This document shows positions 46,242-59,434 of a stretch of 64,000 nucleotides of DNA, piece after piece; positions within the stretch are counted from its first letter, which is position 1, and every line of letters starts with the position of its first letter. The DNA is from Malania oleifera (Eukaryota > Streptophyta > Magnoliopsida > Santalales > Ximeniaceae): the NCBI RefSeq assembly GCF_029873635.1, contig NC_080428.1:68505601-68569600 (forward strand). The letters are read 5' to 3'. The notes beneath the pieces were generated by a model that saw nothing but the letters and a program-made list of their open reading frames with translations, had not been told where the DNA came from and ran no database searches. Made by a program: the position numbers and the translations under genes.

Positions 46242-47599
46242 TTCAAGATTATTTAAGAAAAACTATTTATTTTACTAGATTTAAAAGAACAACAATAAAA
46301 ACAACAACAAATCAAGTTTTAAGTCTCACTAACTAGTTAGGGTCGGCCACATGCATGAATTCTTTAACATCAATTTACACAAATTAGTTTTACTAGAATG
46401 TTTTGTTTATCTTCGTAAATTGGCACAACAACTTCTTTTGCTAACACCCATTAAGGGTCTAAAACATTATTTATGAAAAAGACAAAAAACACATTTGATT
46501 AATTTGTTAGAAGAGGTAAAATCAAACTTTGTTCCACAAGCCAAAATTAAAGAAAACCTTTATATTTATTTTAATACCAAATCTAAATAAGACCATGAAA
46601 AAAAATGAATATATATATATATCAATGCTTTAATCCAAATAATAGCAGCAAAATAATAACAAGAATAAGAAAATTAAGGGTTGTTTGATGTTATTTTTTA
46701 TTTAAAATTTATGTGCTACTTTGTTCTATTGTTCATTTATAAATTTTTGTTCTAACTTATATTTTTAGGACAATTTTTTCGCAACTTTTTACTATCTATA
46801 ATTCACTTATGTGGATTCAATTATTGTGTATAACTATTTTAATAAAACCTTGAAATAAAATATTAAAAATATCTATAAAGTTTTTTAAAACATTTTAAAA
46901 TAAGAAAATTATTCAAAAAAATATTTTCATCATTTTCCAACCTTTATATATGATAATTAATTTTTATTTCATTCAATGACAAAAATATTATGCTCATCTA
47001 AGTTTTTAGTTCCATTTCAATTTTGAAAGTATAACTAAACATATTGTTTTTTAATTTTTATTTTTTGACTCTAATTTTAAAAATTTTAATATGAAATTAA
47101 ATGTCAAATATTTGTTATACATTGATAAAATTTTTGAGTTTTGGTATAAACATGAAATTTTATTTTTATTCGATTATGTCATTTTCTTTTGAACCATATC
47201 TTATGCGAAAATCATGTATTACAGTTTAATTGTTAGTATTATTGTTATTAATCATTTCAAAAAATTTGACTAGAACAAAACGATATATACTTGTCGAAAT
47301 AAGTTCAGATATTATTATTGTTATTAGTACATCTTTATTTAGCTTTACAACGATCATTGATATTATTTATTAACTAGCTTTGTTAATTTTCATAAGTTTT
47401 AACACATTATGCAAATAAATATTAATCTGTGGAGTTAATTTTTTCCAAAAAAAATTAAATAAATATTAATATTTTTCCTATTCATCTTTATTCATAAATT
47501 ATTATCACAATATCCATTGCAAGTTTGCAAAGTAGCATTCTTCATATGTTCCACTAAAAAAGCAGAGAGCTGTAATCCATCATTCCGTCCCACGTAATC
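46242..47599. other. AT-rich non-coding DNA
   Basis: Very AT-rich with many stops in all frames; no gene or element recognised. It forms the distal upstream region of the HVA22a-like gene. Confidence 0.5.
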
Positions 47600-47866
47600 A
47601 GATTTTTTTTTTGCCCTTTTATAAAAAAGGGGTCACATTCAGATTTTCGGTGCCTCTTTTCTCGTGCATGGCGCGATGCTTTCTTTCATTGTCCTCTCAC
47701 AACATTCCAATTTTCGCTTTTGAATTTCTTTCCTTCCGCTTTTCTCAATCCCCATAATTGTCCAATTGCGCTGTTTGGACGCTCCCACAACTTGAGAAAC
47801 AGAGCAGCTACCTCTGAAACCCCCAGTTCACACTAACTTGCTAAAGATAATAGCTACTGGGAAGAT
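47600..47866 (+). promoter_or_regulatory. Probable promoter and 5' leader of the HVA22a-like gene
   Basis: TTTTATAAAAAAGG at about 47,618 is a plausible TATA box. The DNA then turns pyrimidine-rich up to the ATG at 47,867. The leader has no upstream in-frame ATG close to the start. Position inferred from composition only. Confidence 0.4.
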
Positions 47867-50800
47867 ATGAAATCTGAGAGTTTCCTCTCAGTACTCGCTA
47901 AAAACATTGATGTTCTTGCTGGGTATGTAGATTTTTTTGTTTCTTGCGCTAATTAAAAAGGAGTGACTTGATTCCACACACTGCCCTTTCTGTTCTCTAC
48001 CTAACTTGGGATTTATCTGTCTCTGTTGTTTTTCAGGCCTGTAGTTGCTCTTGTTTACCCTCTGTAAGTACTGGGTTTTCTGTTCTTTTCTTTTCTTTCT
48101 CTCATTGTCTCACATTTTCTCAGAAATTAAGAAACCCTTTTGGAATTTAGATTTTTGAATGCGGAAGGTTGAACCTTTTTTGTATTTTTGGGTGTCTTTT
48201 TTGAAAGTTATGCCTCAATCAGGGCTATAGAGAGCAGGTCTCTTGAAGATGATCAGCAATGGCTTACATATTGGGTTCTATACTCTTTGATCACACTCTT
48301 TGAGCTCGCTTTTGCCAAAGTCCTAGAATTGTAAGTACGCATTGCCATGTGAATTTAAGTACTAGCAAACTTTCCAGAATTTCAATGCTTTTCTTATTCT
48401 GTCTCAGATGTGTATGATTCAGAATGCATGAAGGCTGAATACTTACCTGCTTTAACTGTTGTTTAGACACTATCGTGAGCTTGCTTTTGACTTGACAGAA
48501 GCCTCTTTTGTGCTGACATTTTAAAACAAGGAGAAACTATAAACCATGTTGAATGGAAATAAAGTGAACTCATGCTCTGCAGTCCTTGGGTTTGAGTTCG
48601 AGTGGGTTTGTACAAAAATGTAGTACAAAATTATATTTAGTTCTGCTGAATTCCATGCAATGAGATCCAAGGCTTGTATTCCATGCTTCCAAACATGACC
48701 ATTGTGTTTTCAAATATAAGGTAACAATGGTGATTTCCTCCTATTACTTGAGCAATTTATATATTGAAAGTGCTATGTGAAAGATGTAGATGGACTACTG
48801 TGAATGGTAAACCAATGGAATGGTCTATTACCACGTTCACGTTCATATGAAAATTTCTACCAAGTTAATAGTGGCTAGACTTGCACAGCTTGTCATTGTG
48901 CTGAAAACGCTTTTTGGAAGAAATGTCTCTAATGTGGAAGATTGAACTTTTCTTTTTTACTGGAATGTAAAAAATGGATGCCTATGTGAAAGATGTACAT
49001 GGACTACTGCGAATGGTAAGCCAATGGAATGGTCTATTACCACGTTCACTTTCATATGAAAATTCCTATCAAGTTAATAGTTGCTAGACTTGCAGCATGT
49101 GGCTTGCCATAGTGCTGGAAACAATTTTTGGAAGAAACATCTCTAATGTGGAAGATGTAACTTTTCTTTTTTACTGGAATGTAAAAGATGGATGCCCATC
49201 TTCTAATACTATCTTCTGTCATCAGTATGGTCTAAGTGTAAAGAAAAGGGAGGTGAATGCCGTTCCTATAGCTCTATGAATTAATTCTTGAGCATGCTTA
49301 TTGATTCATTTTCTTGAACCAATACGAATGCCTCTCATCCTACCAAATGCAGAACAAAAGAAAAACCAAATGCAGAACAAAAGAAAAATGAATGCAGTAT
49401 TGCTATTTATCGCAAGCCATAGCTCACAATTCTGTTGTGGTTGACATGGAGAAAACCATGCCATGAAATATTTCACTATAGACAATAAAAGATCCAAAAG
49501 TAAACAAATGATAGAAATGCACATCACCTGACTCAAACATGATACCTCTCCCATGACTCAGTGCCTGCAAAGAACAGCTTTTTCTAAATGAAAAAGCTTG
49601 ATTACTGATGGGCAGTGTACTTGTCAAATTGAACCTCCTGGATTGAGCATATTAATCGCTTTACCTTTTTGATTGTCACACACACAAGCTGACAAGTGAC
49701 ATGCAACATGAGCATGACTTCTAAGTGCTAACCTTCAACTACAAACAAGCTTATTTTATTAATTTCAGGTTCCCCATTTGGTCTTATGCTAAGCTGATTG
49801 CAACATGCTGGTTGGTCCTACCGCATTTCAAAGGGGCAGCATATGTTTATCAGCACTTTGTTAGACCTTTCTACATGAATCCACAAACCGCGACTATCTG
49901 GTATATCCCAAGGAAGAAGAATATCTTCAAGAAGCGCCCAGATGACATTCTAACTGCTGCAGAGAAATATATCGAAGAGCATGGGACGGAAGAATTTGAA
50001 AGACTCATAATAAACAAGGTATATATATATATATATGCTCATGATTAATCAAAATTCATATGTGCCGAAAGCTAACCACATTCTTTTTTGTAGTTAATAG
50101 AAACATGTTCTATGTCCTTGATTCATTAATTCACTGATTGGTTTTTATCATTTAAAGTGTTTATGCTCCTGAATAAGCTGTCTCAACTACCCAAGATGTG
50201 ATGCTTTTGCATTACCGGTCACTTTTTCACTCTGATACAAAAAGCACATTGTAAGTTCGTCTTTGATGTGGAGAGAGATGAGGTTTTCCCGCTAGTACTA
50301 ACTTTCTACCTCACACAGTTTCTTCTTTCATGGGTATCACCCACCTGGTTTGGACCACCTAAAAGCTTCTATTTATATTGAACCATTGATGACCTTGCTT
50401 TATTCAGATATAGGCATATATTGCTATTTGCAGTTTAGTTTAATGATCCAACCAGATATGGTCTGTTTGTTGTGAAATGGATCATATAATGAAGATGCAC
50501 AGCGGAATAAACAACAACAAGTGAATGTAAACAACACACACAATCAGAACAAGATCAATACAAAGATTTACATGGTTCAGCAAAGCCTACATCCACGAAA
50601 GCAATAACACACAAATTTCACTAAGGAAATCAAAATGTACACAATACACTTTAATAATAATCATCCCTCCTCTCAAAATATGCCCAGATGACATATATAA
50701 AAGTTCCTTGGAGGTTTCCCCCCGTTTGCCCAATCACCCAACATTCAAAAATTCAAAATTCAAAAAAACTGCCGCAGCCCAAGCGCCTCTCGTCAACGAA

Positions 50801-53800
50801 TACAAGGCCTCGTCGACGAGATCAAGACGAACCTTCGTCGACGAATACAGGGCTCTCGTCGACAATGCTAGAAGTCTGAAAATTTCCTGCTCTCAATAAT
50901 TGTTCGTCTACAAATCTCTATTGTTCCCCCGTCGACAAGCATAAGCTCCTCGTCGACGAGTCCTGCTGTGTTGCCCCCTTCATGTTTTCCCTCTTTTCTT
51001 ATTTGCTTAGCAAAACAGAAGTATAAGAGTCATAAATAATAATCTCCACCTTGGCGATTATATGCCCCTTAGGATAATCTCAAAAACATGAACTACTTCA
51101 CTTTGAACTTGAAAACACTTGGTTGAGTATGTCTCCCTTCTATCACTTGGAGACATTAAGTAAGTTCAAGCAACTGAAGTAACTGATTTGGTCAGAATAT
51201 CTACTGCATTATCAAATGTGTGAACTTTCTCCAACATAAGTTCACCTGAAGCAATCAATTCCCGTACTCTATGGAACCTCACATCAATGTGCTTGGTCTT
51301 AGCATGGTAAACCTAATTCTACGCCAAGTAAATGACACTCTGACTATCACAATACAGTACCACACCATCTTACTGTGACCCCAGCTCTCTGACTAAACCA
51401 GTAAGCCATAAGGCTTCCTTTGCAGTTTCGGCAACTGCCATATATTCCGCCTCAGTCGTGGACAATGCAACCAGAGACTGTACCATGGATCTCCAACATA
51501 CCGGTCCTCCTACAAGAGTAAACACATATCCCGTTATAGACCTTTTATCATCCATATCCCTAACATAATTTGCATCAACAAATCTCATAACTGAAGGACA
51601 ACCCTGTTGCTTTCCGAACATGATGTCATATCCCGATGTACCCCGCAAGTATCTAAGTATTTATTTGAAGGCTTCCCAATGCTGCCTTCCTGGATTAGAG
51701 AGGAACTCGCTCACTACGCTCACTGCATGAGCTAAATATGGCCTCGTATATACCATGACATACATTAAACTTCCCACAGCACTAGCATAGGGGACCTTTG
51801 ACATGTCCCCGATTTCCTCATCCGAACTTGGGCAATCTGCAGTAGACAACTTGAAATGATTCGCTAGAGGTGTACGCACCAATCTTGCATTAGCCATGCT
51901 AAACCTCTCCAACACCTTCTGAGCATAACCGCCCTAAGATAACCATAAACTCGCTGCAGTCCTATCGCAGCGAATCTCCATCCCAAGTATTTTCTTGGCT
52001 GAACCAAGATCCTTCATGTCAAATTCCTTATGCAACAGGTCCTTTAACTGATTCGCCTCAATTAAATCCTTTGCAACTATCAACATGTCATCGACGTACA
52101 ATAACAAGAAAACAAGAGAACTATCCTCAAGTTTATTCACATAAACGCAGCAATCATACTCACACCGTTTGTAGTCAATCTTCATCATGTATGAATCAAA
52201 CCATTTATACCATTGCCTTGGAGATTGTTTCAGCCCATAAAAAGATTTCTTCAACTTGCAAACAAAATTTTCCTTTCCTGCTTCAGTGAATCCCTCTGGC
52301 TGTACCATGTAGATTTGTTCCTCCAAGTCATCGTGAAGAAATGCCGTCTTCACATCCATTTGTTCTAAACGAAGATTGTAATAAGCTACCAACCCCAACA
52401 CAACTCTGATAAAGTATGTTGGACCACTAAAGAAAAGATTTCATCATAATTTATCCCCTTCTTTTGTGAGTATCCTTTTGCCACCAACTGTGCTTTGAAT
52501 TTCTCTCATTCCTTTTCTAAAATTGCCTCCTTCTTCCTATACACCCATTTGCAACCTATTGGTCTCTTCCCATCTGGAAGCTCCACCAAATCCCAAGTTA
52601 GGTTCTTATGTAATGATTTCATCTCCTCAATCATCGCTCCCATCCACTTATCTTTCTCCTAGCTGTGCATTGCCTCTTGAAAAGAAGTTAGATCGTTGCA
52701 ACAAGTAAGGAAAGCATAAGATACTAACTCATCAAAACCATACCTTGATGGAGGCCTGATAGTGCATCCTGATCTCCGTATAGGAATATAGTTGACTTGC
52801 TGGTTTCCCGAGTTAGAGCTCCCTGCAACCACAAGACCATGATCATTTTCGTTGTCCTGAGCTTTCAACTCCACCTGCACAACATGTTCATCATTGCCCT
52901 AGCTTTCTGGCTCCTGTTTCTGTTCATCAAACTATTGAGTACGCTTCACCATAACCTTCTTATCAAAGACTATATCTCTACTGATCACCACCTTGTTTGT
53001 CACTGGGTCCCACAGCTTATACCCCTTCACACCCTCTGGATTTCCCAAGAAGATGCAACGACGAGACTTCGGGTCAAGCTTAGACCTCTCCTCACTAGAC
53101 ATGTGGACATAGGTTGGACACCCGAATACCTTCAATTCGAAGTAATCTATTACATTTCCCGTCTAAACCTTTTTCGCCACTTTACCCGTTAGTAATGCCC
53201 TTGGTGATCGGTTAACTAGAAAACAAGTCATACTAACTGCCTCGGCCCATAAATTCTTCAGTAGCCCTGCATTCAATCTGAGACACCGAGTCCTATCAGC
53301 AAGAGTTCAGTTCATCCGTTCTGCCACATCAATTTGTTGAGGTGTCCGGCGAACTGTAAAATGTCTCTCGATGCCCTGCTCCGCACAAAACTCCATAAAC
53401 CGCAGCATACTTGGTCCCATTATCCGACCTTTTGATTCTCCTCCCTGTCAGGTTTTCCACTTCAGTCTTTGAAATCTTAAACTTGGCAAACATACTAAAT
53501 TTGTGACGCATGAAGTAAACCTAAATCTTCCGTGAATTCATCAATGAAACTCACATAGTACACATGTCCATCCTTTGATGCAACTCTAACTGGACCCCAA
53601 ATATGAACGTACATAGTCAATAATTCCTTTCGTCTTGTGAGTAGCTGATCTGAATTTTGCATTGTTCTGTTTTCCAAGAACACAAAATCTGTAGAATTCC
53701 AACTGACATGATTTTAAACCTTTCAACAATTTTCCCTTATGTGGTTCTTTTATGTCATGTTCTCCCATATGCCCAAGACGCATATGCCACAAGACGGTCT

Positions 53801-55965
53801 CATATGATTCAGTATCCGCAGTTACAACTCCACCTACAACGGTAGTTCCCTGCAACGTGTGAATATTCCCATCCAGTTTCTGCTCATCACAGTCAGATTA
53901 CCTTTCCATACCGTCAAGACTCTACCTTTGGACTTGTAATTAAAGTCATTACAATCCAAAGTACTAAGAGATATCAGACTCTTTCCCAACTCAGGTATAT
54001 GTCTTACATTACACAATGTTCTTACAGCACCATCAAACATCTTTATCTTTCCATTTCCTATGCCAACGATCTTGCAAGAAGCATCATTACCCATAAGAAT
54101 TGATCCAGAATTTACTAATCTGTAAGTGTTGAACCACTTCTTGTTTGGAGTCATGTGATAAGAACATGCCGAGTCAAATATCCAAGAGTCCGTTAGATTA
54201 TCCAATTCTGCTGAAACTGATAGAACATCACCATCCGCTAAATCCTCTTCTTGAACAACATTCACAAATTTAGAAATCCCCTCATGCTTATTAGCATTTC
54301 CTTTCTTCCAATCTGAACACTCCAGTTTTACATGTTCCTTTTTACCACATTTATAACACCGGATTTCCTTCTTCTTCTTGGATTGATTTCAGGATTTCTG
54401 ATTCGACCCAATTTTAAACTTTCCTTTGCCTCGCTCATTACTGCCCTTTACCACAAGTCCTTCTCCTTCATCACGTATTTTCAACTTTTGATGAAAATTT
54501 AACAAAACACTTGTTACTTCTTCCAAATCAAGTGTTTCTTTTCCCCACACAAGAGCGGTCACAAGATTTTCGTAAGTATGAGTCGAGGGCAAAGAATTTA
54601 ACAACATCAAAGTCTTATCATCCTCATCAAACTTCACATCAACTCTCATAAGATCACTTATGATTTGATTAAACACATTGATGTGTTGATCTAAACTAGA
54701 TCCTTCTACCATCTTAAACCAATATAAACACTATTTAAGAAAAAGTTTGTTATTGAAGGATTTAGACATGTACCGACTTTTTAACTTTCGCCAGATAGCT
54801 GCTGGAGAATCCTCCTCCATCACCCGATAGAGAACTTCGTCGGTCAAATACAAGCGTATTGTCGAAGCTACCTTTACTTTCAAATCTAACCATGTTGTCT
54901 CATCCATTCCTTCCGATTGAGTATCAAGCAATGCTTTAGCCATTCCTTGTTGTACTAAAATATCTTTCACTCCTCTGCCATTAACCGAAGTTTCCGGTTC
55001 CATCGAATTTGACTATATCAAATCTTGCAGAAGACGATCCCGATGCTATAACAACAATCGCTCTTATACCAATTTGTTGTGAAATGAATCGTATAATGAA
55101 GATGCACAGCGGAATAAACAAGTGAATGTAAACAACACACACAACCAGAACAAGATCAACACGAAGATTTACGTGGTTCGGCAAAGCTTACATCCACGGA
55201 AGCAATGACACACAAATTTCACTAAAGAAATCAAAATGTACACAACACACTTCAATAATGATCATCTCTCCTTTCAAAATATGCCTAGATGACATATATA
55301 GAAGTTTCTCGGAGGTTTCCCCTCGTTTGCCCAACCACCCAATGTTCAAAAATTCAAAATTCAAAAAAACTGCCGTAGCCCAGGCGCCTCTCGTCGACGA
55401 ATACAGGGCCTCGTCGACGAGACCAAGACGAACCTTCATCGACGAATACAAGGCTCTCGCCGACGATGTTAGAAGTCTACAAATTTCCTGCTCTCGGTAA
55501 TTGTTCGTCAACGAGTTTTAGAACCTTCATCGACGGACCTCTACTGTTCCCTCGTTGACGAGCATAGGCTCCTCGTCGACGAGTCTTGCTATGCTACCCC
55601 CTTCATGTTTTTCCTCCTTCCTTCTTTGCTTATCAAAACAGAAGTATAAGAGTCATAAATAACACTGTTGTCTACCTGACTTGACCCATTTCAAATAATA
55701 ATGTCATATGTTCCTCCTCCGCTAATGTGAAGAAACTATGGACTTTCAGGATTAGCAAAAGACTAAAATTATGATTACCATGAACCATGTTTTGATTTCA
55801 CTAACGTAATCGTAATTGTTGTTTGTGTTCAATCTCCTTTTATTTGCCAAATTAACTATTGCTTTTACCCTAAGTTTGCAATATGTGCACTACAATTTGC
55901 AGGCTGAAGAGGAAAGGGCCAGGAGGGGACACCACATGTTCTTTGATGATGACTATGGCTATTGA
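47867..55965 (+). CDS. HVA22A: HVA22-like protein a (TB2/DP1/HVA22 family), five exons
   Basis: Exons 47,867-47,922, 48,037-48,063, 48,208-48,330, 49,769-50,018 and 55,903-55,965, all with GT..AG introns in matching phase, give 172 residues ending TGA at 55,963-55,965. The family (yeast Yop1, human REEP, plant HVA22) shapes tubular endoplasmic reticulum; several plant members respond to ABA and stress. Visible marks are VLAGPVVALVYPLYASIRAIE (residues 16-36), the paired hydrophobic hairpins WLTYWVLYSLITLFELAFA (46-64) and LIATCWLVLPHFKGAAYVY (78-96), HFVRPF (98-103), a KRPDDILTAAEKYIEEHG segment and a C-terminal RRGHHMFFDDDYGY. The C-terminal FDDDYGY and short length fit the HVA22a subgroup. 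Intron 3 has a 210-bp tandem duplication. Intron 4 is 5,884 bp because a copia element (50,468-55,664) sits in it antisense; without the element and its target copy it would be about 680 bp. All splice sites are intact, so the gene is probably functional. Exon limits are inferred by reading, not from transcripts. Confidence 0.93.
48773..49198 (+). repeat. Tandem duplication of about 210 bp in HVA22a intron 3
   Basis: Copies at about 48,773-48,981 and 48,982-49,198. Both start CTATGTGAAAGATGTA and include ATGGAATGGTCTATTACCAC and CTTTTCTTTTTTACTGGAAT. They differ by several substitutions and a small insertion in the second copy. Confidence 0.9.
50468..51041 (-). mobile_element. 3' LTR of the intron copia element
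   Basis: 574 bp. Matches 55,075-55,664, with substitutions and a net 16-bp length difference, mostly near 50,910 where part of the motif cluster is missing. Minus-sense promoter box near 50,695 (ATATATAAAAG in plus sense). GTCGACGA-type motifs lie at about 50,790-50,965. Confidence 0.92.
51370..55049 (-). pseudogene. Copia gag-pol of the intron element, broken
   Basis: Read on the minus strand. Gag begins near 55,049, where ATA stands at the expected start (the sister element at 36,813 has ATG). It is frameshifted near 55,000 and again near 54,720. A CCHC knuckle (CYKCGKKEHVKLEC) lies at about 54,318-54,357. The protease motif DSACSYHMT is at about 54,150-54,180. A GAG-pre-integrase segment with LWHMRLGHM is at about 53,730-53,790. 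The integrase core (53,495-53,690) is frameshifted, and the first catalytic Asp is not seen at its usual site. RT (51,934-52,401) keeps MDVKTAFLHDDLEE and YVDDMLIV. RNase H (51,370-51,648) keeps the ALSTTEAEYMA motif. At least eight stops or frameshifts; non-autonomous. Confidence 0.9.
55075..55664 (-). mobile_element. 5' LTR of the intron copia element
   Basis: 590 bp, TGTTGTGAAATG to AATAACA. ACATATATAGAAG in plus sense near 55,292 marks the promoter box. CGTCGACGA-type motifs cluster at about 55,390-55,590. Confidence 0.93.
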
Positions 55966-57589
55966 GCTGGAACTCCCTGTATAGTTGACATTCGGTGTCG
56001 TTTTTGTCTCTGCCCTACTGTGCTGAAAGATGCTAATTTAAGTTTATAGTTTACCACATGTCTGGTTATCATATCACATTGAATTGCCTCCATTTTCTTT
56101 GCTTCCTGAGTTGGGATTGTCTTCTTGTTGGAAGACAAAACCATGGAACTGTTGCTCGTCATCCACGTAAGTCATTGTTGACGCCTTGAAGGGTTTGCAC
56201 TTTTCCTCCCACTTTTTCCTTGTTTCTCTCTCTGCTGTTTGGTTGTGAAAATGGGCATAAAGTAGTTGAAGCATAGTAAGTAATAAACAGGGGCATGCGA
56301 TAGCAGCTTTTGCATACTTTCATACATGCATATTACATGTGGTTCTTATGTGAATGCTGAGCTTCTACTCCCCAAATAGCAGAATAATAGACTTGCAATG
56401 CTAAACTCGGGAGGGAAAACCTGCTTGTTGATCATTTGGGAACTGCAGCATTGATGACAGTTTTTGTTTCTTTTCCCCATTACCAGTGCCAAATGAGTTA
56501 TTTCAAACTTTTCCAAGTCCTTAAATTTTGTAGCATGGATTAAACAACCACATTGAACATCCACTTGTAATAATTCTTTAATGTCAACTTCACACCAGAT
56601 AATGAAGTTAATCCTTAACTTCACTATCTCCATGGTAAACTGTGAATTTAACGGTGCTTTCAAAGGAATGAATTTCATCATTGTAGCTGTGTAGTTGAAC
56701 AGAAAAAATATGTGATTCATGCACTCTGCCTTCCCTGGAGCGAATACAAGTCAGCAATTAGCGTGCATTGCATCCATATATAGGCTGAGGTTTAGCTTGA
56801 TAGAAACTGTTGTGAATGACCTTTAGGATTATGTGCATACAGGAAAATAGAAAAAAATATAATTAAAAGAGAACTCTTGTGAAACTTTCCACTATATAAC
56901 AACAAATATTGCCTTAAATTTTGATAAGTATTCATTTGAAAATTCTAAAATACCACTCAATGTGGATCGCCTCAACTGTAAACACTAGATCTTATTGTGA
57001 GAAGGTGGAAGTGCTGCACCTTTGGGCCTTTTGTCACCAGGGAAGGCAAGCATGGAGAGCGAGGGAGCCACCTGCCCTCTGTGCCAAACCTTTCTCACTT
57101 AAAACTTCAAGCAAACCACTCCCAAAATATGTGGCACAGCATAACAAAGTCCACTTTCACACTTATATTCACCCCTTGACTTATTTTTTGCCTTTAAGTT
57201 GTGGTTTATTGGTTCATGACTAGTAATATGGAGTTAAAAAGCAATAACTTTTGTCAACATATTGGTTGCATTATCCTTGATACCCATCTTAACAAACAAA
57301 ATTTCGCTAATAGCCGTCAACTACCTAATCTTGTGGTGCACGACTATAATGTGTCTTGTCCTAACATAATAAACCTAATTCGTTGCTCAGTAAGTTATAC
57401 TCCAATGACAATGCAATGAATCTTGCCACATGCTGAGTTCAATTACTAATCTCTTCATTTACATTGATTTCTTTGCAACCTATACATGATGTATTCTATT
57501 TTTAGATTATACAATAATTGACTATATCATGAATTTTTAATAATAAGGTCTATCTACTATATAAGAATATAACTAATAGTATCACGCCC
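55966..57589. other. 3' flank of the HVA22a-like gene, no further gene seen
   Basis: The transcript end is probably near 56,280-56,350, where AATAAA occurs (56,283). Beyond it the sequence is non-coding AT-rich DNA. Short open frames at 56,346-56,720 (minus) and 56,921-57,223 (plus) have no recognisable domain. Confidence 0.5.
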
Positions 57590-57792
57590 CGAACACGCCA
57601 AGTGGTGCCCGGGGTGTGATGAGGTCATTTATCGTCTTTGATATCATTCACGCAGTGAAATAATTAAACAATCTCAAAAAAAATACCAGAATACTATATA
57701 CAACCCAAAAAGGAGTATAACAAATTCTCTATATTACATCACCAGAGAAATATAAAAACATAAACTATACATATAACTGTTCTTACGACTAT

Positions 57793-59434
57793 TGACTCTA
57801 TGAGTTCAATCCTGTTTTGATAATGATAAATCACTTGGTATTTGATCTGTACATTGAGAACGTGAGCAAGAACATTACTTAGCATGCACGGAAGGTGATG
57901 AAGTCATGGAAGCCACAAGGATTAAAGCAGATATATATAACCTGACACTATCTATGGAACTAAAAAAGTAGAAGAATGAAGATACAAGCATCAAGTTCAA
58001 GATCATCATGGCTCCTCCGGTCCTAACACATGGGAATGGGTATTTAGAATTGATGTATGTATATATTTTATATGATAGAGCTAGAAGCTCAAAATATGCC
58101 CTATACATGCAGCTCATGAAAAACTTTTAGGTTAAACATAGATGTAGAGAACTTATTTTGAACCCCAAGAAATGTTTTATAAGAGATTAAAGCAAGAGAG
58201 TTCAAATGTTATTGAAAACTAAACTAAAAATTCTGAAGTTAGTCTACCCAGACGACTGAGGAGTACCCTCAAAAGTTTGAAGATACAACTTCAGACGACT
58301 AAAGTTTTACTTCAGACGTCTGAAGAATTTTCTTAGAAGACTGAAGATTTAGTTTAGTCATCTGAAAAATTAATTTTGAAACACAGAACATGCAGAACAC
58401 CTTCAGACGTCTGAAGGTGTTCGTTTTGAGAAATTGATCTTGAGTTATTATTTATATATACTTTTGTGAAAGATCACTACTTGAGAAAAGTTTTTGTTTA
58501 AAACCCAAAATTTGAAGAAAATTTTTATATATTTCTTCATTCAAAGATTGGCTATTTGATTAGTGTAAGAAGTATTTGATTGCAAATCCTAAAAGCCTCT
58601 AAATACATATTCTTGAGGGATATTATTTTTGAAACATAGTGTTTAAATCTTTGCAATATTCAAAGTCGTATATTTATTCAAAGATTCAACTTTACAGATT
58701 ATTGATAGTAAGAATATAGATCTGTGCATTATTAAAATTATTTTTGAAAGGATCTTATTTTCTAATCTTGCATAAAGTATTCTAAAATCAAACCTTACAT
58801 TTCTCCAAAGCATTTATTTATAAAATTATTTTTGGGAGATATCGATTTAAAGGATTGATTTGTGAAGCATATCATTCATATAACGATATCATCGTTACAT
58901 ACATACTGAGCTTCAAGTTTTATCATATGAATATGTGTTAGGATTTTGGTTATACTCATTAGCTTGTGTAGAAGCAATATTGAGTTTATGCAGAATTCTA
59001 ATTTTATATTGTAATCACGGTTCGGGTTGTGAACCAGGTAAGGAGGAAGTTGTGCCTCTTGTAAGCAGGGGATTTTAAGGAAAGCTCTATCCCTGTTAAA
59101 GGAGCAGGGATTTAGTGGAATCCTTGAGTGGGTTGCTCAAGGCGAGGACGTAGGCCGGGTTGGCTGAACCTCGTAAAATCATGTTTGTCTTTTCTCTTCC
59201 TTCAACTTTTTAATTTTCGCTTGCATTTCATTATCAGCTTTTATATGTTTGTATGTTGATTAATATTACATGCACTTGATAAATAATTGGGTATAATTGA
59301 ATTTATTGAGATAATAATTTGAATTAATTTCAAACCCCTGCAATTATTTTGTTAAATATTGAAATAGGAATTAAGTGGTAAAATAAACTTAAATATTTTT
59401 GAAATACCAAATTCACCCCCCCTCTTGGGATAAC
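57793..59434 (+). mobile_element. Solo Sirevirus-type LTR in the gypsy LTR
   Basis: Starts TGACTCTATGAG and ends in CCCCCCTCTTGGGATAAC(A), about 1.64 kb. ACTAT lies directly outside each end (57,788-57,792 and 59,435-59,439). The terminal A may belong to either the LTR or the target copy. TTCAGACGTCTGAAG motifs are at about 58,240-58,420, a TTTATATATAC box near 58,450, and the GGCGAGGACGTAGGC..GAACCTCGTAAA block at about 59,140-59,180. Confidence 0.85.

Larger units (their letters stand above)
50468..55664 (-). mobile_element. Tork/Tnt1-type copia element in HVA22a intron 4
   Basis: Full-length element of 5,197 bp on the minus strand, antisense to the gene. LTRs are 50,468-51,041 and 55,075-55,664. 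The perfect target duplication CTGTT lies at 50,463-50,467 and 55,665-55,669. The minus-strand primer site is TGGTATAAGAGC (55,060-55,071), initiator-Met type with one change. The purine tract is AAGGTGGAGAT next to the 3' LTR (51,042-51,052). Gag-pol is complete in domain order but damaged. Order gag, protease, integrase, RT, RNase H is that of copia. Confidence 0.95.

Noticed and set aside
49306-49627. Hydrophobic minus-strand frames in HVA22a intron 3
   Set aside because: Intronic, overlapping each other, with no domain.
52797-53192. 131-codon plus-strand frame in the intron copia element
   Set aside because: Antisense of the integrase-RT junction of the element.
56346-57223. Possible small genes downstream of HVA22a
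   Set aside because: No domain, no conserved start or splice logic, atypical composition.
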